NCBI RefSeq assembly: GCF_007431345.1
Contig: NZ_CP041730.1
Coordinates: 2,604,001-2,668,000 of the forward strand
DNA length: 64,000 bases
Reading direction: 5' to 3'
Origin: Chitinimonas arctica
GTDB lineage: Bacteria > Pseudomonadota > Gammaproteobacteria > Burkholderiales > Chitinimonadaceae
Within the stretch, counting starts at the first letter, position 1; every line of letters begins with the position of its first letter. Below, in pieces: positions 60,572 through 64,000 of the stretch. The translations under genes and the position numbers were made by a program. The notes beneath the pieces are model-generated. The model saw only the letters and a program-made list of their open reading frames with translations. It made no database searches and was not told where the DNA came from.

Positions 60572-61342
60572 ATGGACCACATGATACGTATTGCATCCAC
60601 CATTGCCGTCACGCTATTGGTCGTATATGCAGGTTTGTGCCTTGTGCTGTATATATTTCAGCGCTCACTGATGTATTTTCCGCAGCCAAGAGCAGATGTT
60701 CCCGGTACGGAGGTAATCAAGTTAAACAGTGGTGATGCCGACCTGAACATTACCACCTCACAGCGTGTAAATTCTGATGCGGTCCTATATTTCGGTGGCA
60801 ATGCCGAAGATGTAAGTCTCAGCGTTGCGGACCTTGTGGCGGCATTCCCCCACAAGGCAATCTATGCCTTGCATTATCGAAGCTACGGTGGCAGCAGTGG
60901 TAAACCATCCGAGAAATCTCTGGTTAAAGATGGCCTTTTTCTGTTCGACGAAATAAAGAATAAACACGCAAATATCACTGTCATTGGCCGTAGCCTGGGT
61001 AGTGGGGTAGCGATTCAAGTTGCAAGCCAAAGAAAGTTGGCGAGACTGGTTCTTGTCACGCCCTATGATAGTGTTCAAAATATTGCAGCGAACCAATTTC
61101 CAATCTTCCCTGTTCGCATGCTACTTCAAGACAAATTCGAATCATTGGAATTTGCCAAAAAGCTATCCGTGCCAACTTTAATCATTGCTGCAGAAAATGA
61201 TGAGGTGATTCCCTTGAAGAACACGAAGGTGTTACTCAGTAGTTTTCCGCGAGAAATTGTTCAATTTGCAGTATTGCCCCGCACCGGGCACAACTCAATT
61301 TCCGGAAGCCCTGAGTATATTAAACTATTGAGCGGCATTTGA
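60572..61342 (+). CDS. Membrane-anchored alpha/beta hydrolase
   Basis: A 256-residue protein. A hydrophobic N-terminal segment (IASTIAVTLLVVYAGLCLVL) anchors it. The hydrolase core has NAEDVSLSVADLV, HYRSYGGSSGKPSE, the nucleophile elbow GRSLGSG, the Asp strand in AAENDEVIP and the catalytic His in RTGHNSIS, matching BEM46/FrsA-like 'YfhR-type' hydrolases. The substrate is unknown. The start at 60572 has AGAAGA upstream. The gene is AT-richer than the window average. It is the last of three plus-strand genes. Confidence 0.85.
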   Translation: MDHMIRIASTIAVTLLVVYAGLCLVLYIFQRSLMYFPQPRADVPGTEVIKLNSGDADLNITTSQRVNSDAVLYFGGNAEDVSLSVADLVAAFPHKAIYALHYRSYGGSSGKPSEKSLVKDGLFLFDEIKNKHANITVIGRSLGSGVAIQVASQRKLARLVLVTPYDSVQNIAANQFPIFPVRMLLQDKFESLEFAKKLSVPTLIIAAENDEVIPLKNTKVLLSSFPREIVQFAVLPRTGHNSISGSPEYIKLLSGI

Positions 61343-61410
61343 TTCTTAAGGCCCCCAGTAATCCTTGAGCCAGTGTGGCCCAGTTGGTTCGGCTCATGTC
61401 CGTTCGGGTC

Positions 61411-62358
61411 TCAGCGCAACGCTTCAATGGCGACCTGCGTCTGAAGGGTCTGCGCCAATGCATCCATCACCACCCTGAGTTTACGAGGCATCTGACGCGA
61501 ACTGGGCCAGACGGCGGACAGTGGGTAGGCTGCTTGGCTGACGGTGGGCAGGACGGTTACCAGGGTTCCGCCATCCAATTGACCACGCACCAGCCATACA
61601 GGCAGCCGGGCAATGCCGAGTCCGGCTTCGCAAGCCGCGAGCAGGCCAGCCAAATCGTCCATGGCCAGGCGAGTGGGCAGGGTAGCGGTAAGGCTGCGCG
61701 CATCCGCTGTGCTCATGTGCCATTCCACCTGGTCGCCAACCTGGCCGTAGGCCAGCGCCTGATGGGTGGATAGGTCGGCCGGTGTTGTCGGGGCGCCCTT
61801 GGCGGCGAGATAGCTCGGCGCGGCGGTAAGGACCATGGCCTGTTGACCGAACGGACGAGCACGCAGCCCGGGATAAGCAGCCAGTGAGCCGCTACGGATG
61901 GCCAGGTCGAACCCTTCTTCCACCAGGTCGACACGTCGGTCGCTCAAGGAGAGCGTCAGGCAGAGCCGCGGATGTGCATCCAGCAAGTCAATCAGGACGG
62001 GCGCGATAAAGCGTCGACCCAGTTCTACCGGCGCGCTGATGCGCAGCCTGCCGACGATGTCGTCGATGCCGGCATGGAGCGCTTCCTCTGCTTGTTCGAT
62101 TTCGGCGAGCGCGGCAACACAACGCTGATAAAAGGCGCTGCCGGCTTCCGTCAGGCTTAGGTGCCTCGTGGTGCGATGGAACAGGCGGGCCCCGGTTCGT
62201 TCTTCCAGGCGCGCAACGCGCTTTGCGACCGCCGAGCGCGTGAGATGCAAGCGCTGTGCCGCTGCGGTGAAGCTGCCCGTTTCGGCAGCATGGATAAAGG
62301 CGGTGATGCCGCTCAGGCGATCCACTATGGCAGGAGATTGGTGCCAATCATTCGCCAA
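61411..62358 (-). CDS. LysR family transcriptional regulator
   Basis: A 315-residue regulator of the branch with DRLSGITAFIHAAETGSFTA at the start, then LTRSAVAKRVARLEERTG for the recognition helix and wing, and an effector domain with a short VELGRRFIAPVLIDLL motif. This is the DmlR/CrgA-like group. It is divergent from the alpha/beta hydrolase gene at 62444 across 85 bases and converges on the hydrolase at 60572; either could be its target. The ligand is unknown. Confidence 0.9.
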   Translation of the reverse strand: MANDWHQSPAIVDRLSGITAFIHAAETGSFTAAAQRLHLTRSAVAKRVARLEERTGARLFHRTTRHLSLTEAGSAFYQRCVAALAEIEQAEEALHAGIDDIVGRLRISAPVELGRRFIAPVLIDLLDAHPRLCLTLSLSDRRVDLVEEGFDLAIRSGSLAAYPGLRARPFGQQAMVLTAAPSYLAAKGAPTTPADLSTHQALAYGQVGDQVEWHMSTADARSLTATLPTRLAMDDLAGLLAACEAGLGIARLPVWLVRGQLDGGTLVTVLPTVSQAAYPLSAVWPSSRQMPRKLRVVMDALAQTLQTQVAIEALR

Positions 62359-62443
62359 TCATACGACGAATCATCGCTTTTGGAGAACTGTGGCTACGCA
62401 TACGATGCGCAGCAAGTGAAACGAATGAGCGGTGAGGAAGACG

Positions 62444-63211
62444 ATGCGTGGTCGTGGTTGGGAAATGTGCGGTTCTTCGGGTGACATCGGTAGCAGGGTG
62501 GTCCGATTGCGATATGGCACGGCCGAGGCGCAATGCGGCGAGCTATATCTACCGGATGGCAGGTACGCTCCGGTGGTCTGCCTGCTGCATGGAGGCTATT
62601 GGCGCATGCCTCATGGCCGCGATCAGATGGAGCCCATGGCGCGTGACCTGGTACGGCGAGGCTATGCCGTGTGGAACCTTGGGTATCGGCGCGTCGGCGA
62701 GGTACAGCCGGCATGGCCCGCATGCCTGGAGGACGTGAATTGCGGTGTCGATCGGCTGGCCGACACCGACTTCGGCCTGGACCTCGATCGGGTCGTGTTG
62801 GTGGGGCATTCGGCCGGCGGCCATCTGGCCCTGTCCTGCGCCGCAAGCTGGCCTGCGCGCCGCGTCCGCCTACTGGCCGCCATCGGCCTCGCGCCGGTGA
62901 CCGATCTGCTGTCTTCCAGCGCCGACACTGCATTGAAGGCCGCTATTGATGCCTTGCTGGCCGACTCGGCTGAAGCAGCGTCGCCGTTACAGCGACTGCC
63001 TATCGGTCTTCACCAGACCCTGATCCACTCCCTTATAGACGATGGCGTACCGGTTGCCATGTCCCAAAGCTATGCCCAGCGTGCGTACCGAGCAGGCGAT
63101 GAGTTGGAGCTGGTGGAGTTGCCGGGCGCAGGCCATATGGATTTTCTGGACCCCGACAGTGCCGCCTATGCAGCGCTATGCCAAGCATTGCGCCTTTACT
63201 TGCACGGATAG
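62444..63211 (+). CDS. Alpha/beta hydrolase (kynurenine-formamidase/esterase-like)
   Basis: A 255-residue cytoplasmic enzyme of the HSL-related hydrolase group. The oxyanion motif is VCLLHGGYWRMP, the nucleophile elbow LVGHSAGGHLA, and the catalytic His is in PGAGHMDFL. This set is shared by kynurenine formamidases and small esterases. The ATG at 62444 has AGGAAG a few bases upstream; a GTG at 62432 is less likely. It is divergent from the LysR gene at 62358. Confidence 0.85.
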   Translation: MRGRGWEMCGSSGDIGSRVVRLRYGTAEAQCGELYLPDGRYAPVVCLLHGGYWRMPHGRDQMEPMARDLVRRGYAVWNLGYRRVGEVQPAWPACLEDVNCGVDRLADTDFGLDLDRVVLVGHSAGGHLALSCAASWPARRVRLLAAIGLAPVTDLLSSSADTALKAAIDALLADSAEAASPLQRLPIGLHQTLIHSLIDDGVPVAMSQSYAQRAYRAGDELELVELPGAGHMDFLDPDSAAYAALCQALRLYLHG

Positions 63212-63235
63212 GAGAGGGTGTGCCAGTTGGGCGCT

Positions 63236-63262
63236 GCAGCTGATTCCTTGGCCGCAAGCTGC
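63236..63262 (+). terminator. Candidate terminator hairpin after the hydrolase gene
   Basis: GCAGCT and AGCTGC form a six-base stem with a 15-base loop, 25 bases after the hydrolase stop. There is no T-tract. It separates the hydrolase gene from the attC-containing region. Confidence 0.3.
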
Positions 63263-63384
63263 AATCCACGCGGCACCTTGGGATAAGCTGCGGCGGAGAA
63301 CTTTGAAAAGGGAGCAAATTTTGGGAGTAGTTATCATTCACGGAGAAAGTCCGTGCTGTCTTTCTGTCCGCGGGGCATGATGCG

Positions 63385-63453
63385 GCCTAACCCTTCCATC
63401 GGGAGGACTTGTTCCGGCAAGCCCGTCCAAGCCCCCCATGGCAAACGTTGGAA
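63385..63453 (+). repeat. Integron attC site (59-base-element-like)
   Basis: The site opens with GCCTAAC (R'' core, RYYYAAC) and closes with GTTGGAA (R' core, GTTRRRY except for its last base). Between them lies an imperfect hairpin: CCAT with ATGG, GGG with CCC, GGAC with GTCC and TTG with CAA, around TTCCGG. The left side (GCGGCCTAACCCTTCCATCG) and the end (ATG-CAAACGTT) follow the attC form known from Pseudomonas and Xanthomonas cassettes. An integron recombinase would cut within GTT. No integrase gene is in the window. Confidence 0.75.
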
Positions 63454-63785
63454 ATCGAAAGGCGCCTTTGTCTCCGAACACCAAATCACGACTGCTTGGC
63501 CTTCTGATCTTCGCAATTGGCGTCGGAGGGGCAGCGTACACCTGGTATTCCGTTCTTGCCGAGGGCCGCTACGCCCAGAAGGCCAGCTTTCTCCTTCCGT
63601 TCTTTGCTTGCCTCGGCTTGTCGCTGATGATCTATCCGATGAGCAAGGCCGAGAGCCTTGCAAAATATGGCTCCGAGCAGATCCCTTGGGAGCATATTCC
63701 AATGGGGCAGAAGGTTCTGATCTTTCTCGGTGTTGTGCTTGGCGCGTTGCAATGGTCCTTTTTTAGTGGGCACCTTTCGCTCTAA
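63438..63785 (+). CDS. Small membrane protein encoded on a probable gene cassette
   Basis: A 115-residue protein with three hydrophobic helices (LLGLLIFAIGVGGAAYTWY, FLLPFFACLGLSLMI, VLIFLGVVLGALQW) and no domain I recognise. The stop codon lies inside TCTAAC, as is common where a cassette gene runs into its own attC. The annotated ATG overlaps the 3' end of the attC at 63385-63453; cassette genes start this close when they use the attC-proximal region, but a start further in is possible. The gene could be transcribed from an upstream cassette promoter. Confidence 0.7.
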   Translation: MANVGNRKAPLSPNTKSRLLGLLIFAIGVGGAAYTWYSVLAEGRYAQKASFLLPFFACLGLSLMIYPMSKAESLAKYGSEQIPWEHIPMGQKVLIFLGVVLGALQWSFFSGHLSL

Positions 63786-63793
63786 CGTTGGAC
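63780..63793 (+). repeat. Fused R''-R' core pair (collapsed attC)
   Basis: CTCTAAC (an R''-like core) is followed directly by GTTGGAC (a perfect GTTRRRY core), with none of the usual hairpin between. It follows the stop of the membrane-protein gene. It looks like an attC whose palindromic middle has been lost. Confidence 0.5.
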
Positions 63794-63807
63794 TGCCCTG
63801 ACACGGG

Positions 63808-63951
63808 CTACGCCGAGGCGGCAACGATTGCAATATCGATCTCACGAGTATCCCGCTCTGCCAGGAGCGTCCGCGCATATTCGAGAACACGCCGGCGACC
63901 GGTAAACCATTCGTTGCCTGTCTGTGCCTTTTCACACAGGGCTTGACCCAT
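63808..63951 (-). CDS. Short uncharacterised protein in reverse orientation
   Basis: 47 residues (MGQALCEKAQTGNEWFTGRR at the start, ending in VAASA) with an amphipathic helical middle. GAAAGG precedes the ATG by a few bases. It has no recognisable family. Its orientation is opposite to the membrane-protein gene before it, as is usual for toxin-antitoxin or other self-expressed cassettes in integron arrays. The palindrome at 63978-63994 lies in its promoter region. The size makes coding status uncertain. Confidence 0.4.
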   Translation of the reverse strand: MGQALCEKAQTGNEWFTGRRRVLEYARTLLAERDTREIDIAIVAASA

Positions 63952-63977
63952 CCTTTCGTAAAACAGCGTGCTATATA

Positions 63978-63994
63978 TTACCCTTTTCGGGTAA
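63978..63994. promoter_or_regulatory. Palindromic operator candidate before the 47-residue gene
   Basis: TTACCC-TTTTC-GGGTAA is a perfect six-base dyad. On the minus strand it is followed directly by TATATA, a good -10 element, so a bound repressor would block the promoter. This is the arrangement of autoregulated toxin-antitoxin operons. The window ends six bases further on, so the -35 element and regulator cannot be seen. Confidence 0.45.
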
Positions 63995-64000
63995 AACGCA

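Overview
This is about 64 kb of GC-rich chromosome from a Gram-negative bacterium, most likely a betaproteobacterium. The evidence is the OmpR-type two-component pair, solo periplasmic solute-binding proteins, type VI secretion cargo, the hemC/hemB pair, six or more LysR-type regulators and overall codon use. I cannot fix the genus. No rRNA or tRNA gene and no CRISPR array was seen. Most of the window is ordinary, small, divergently regulated metabolic or transport units broken up by accessory genes.

Layout. 0.1-1.3 kb: a complete IS630-type insertion sequence. 1.5-14.4 kb: SDR dehydrogenase/AraC pair, a two-component system with a solute-binding protein, an SPFH/band-7 protein followed by a frameshifted SH3-domain gene, a dehydrogenase-DoxX fusion, a TonB-like protein with an extreme Ala/Glu repeat arm, an esterase and a VOC protein. 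14.5-20.5 kb: an RNA-repair locus in which rtcR (sigma-54 activator with a CARF sensor) and rtcA (RNA 3'-phosphate cyclase, with a near-consensus sigma-54 promoter) are separated by an antiporter gene and an AT-richer gene for a leucine-rich-repeat NEL-type E3 ubiquitin ligase. No rtcB is present. 20.7-26.4 kb: a DUF3703 gene behind a MerR-type operator, a drug-type MFS exporter and two LysR units. 26.4-36.8 kb: a giant solenoid/HEAT/TPR protein, a second solute-binding protein, assorted enzymes, and hemC-hemB. 36.8-39.5 kb: a decaying strip with a deleted hipA, an intact hipB, a short ankyrin protein, a hydrolase behind a 9-bp tandem repeat, and a fragment of a DUF5694-like gene.

42.9-49.3 kb is a four-gene, tightly overlapping operon: a MoxR AAA+ ATPase, a small bpX5-like protein, a vWA-like plus beta-propeller protein and a membrane-anchored bpX6-like propeller protein. 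It matches the MoxR-vWA-beta-propeller 'ternary' conflict systems predicted by comparative genomics, whose function is untested as far as I know. Next to it (49.5-59.3 kb) is a type VI secretion cargo island in the order vgrG, DUF2169 adaptor, RHS toxin with a PAAR-like N-terminus, a translationally coupled immunity candidate and a second low-GC orphan. No T6SS structural genes are in the window.

The right end (59.6-64.0 kb) holds cupin, DUF6713 and hydrolase genes and then an integron-type attC site at 63385-63453, directly in front of a small membrane-protein gene. A collapsed core site and a reverse-oriented mini-gene with a palindromic operator follow. The window therefore probably enters a cassette array at its right edge. 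The observations I rate highest are the NEL ligase inside the rtc locus, the MoxR/bpX operon, the attC site, the RHS toxin tip with its immunity candidates, and the MerR-operator DUF3703 gene.
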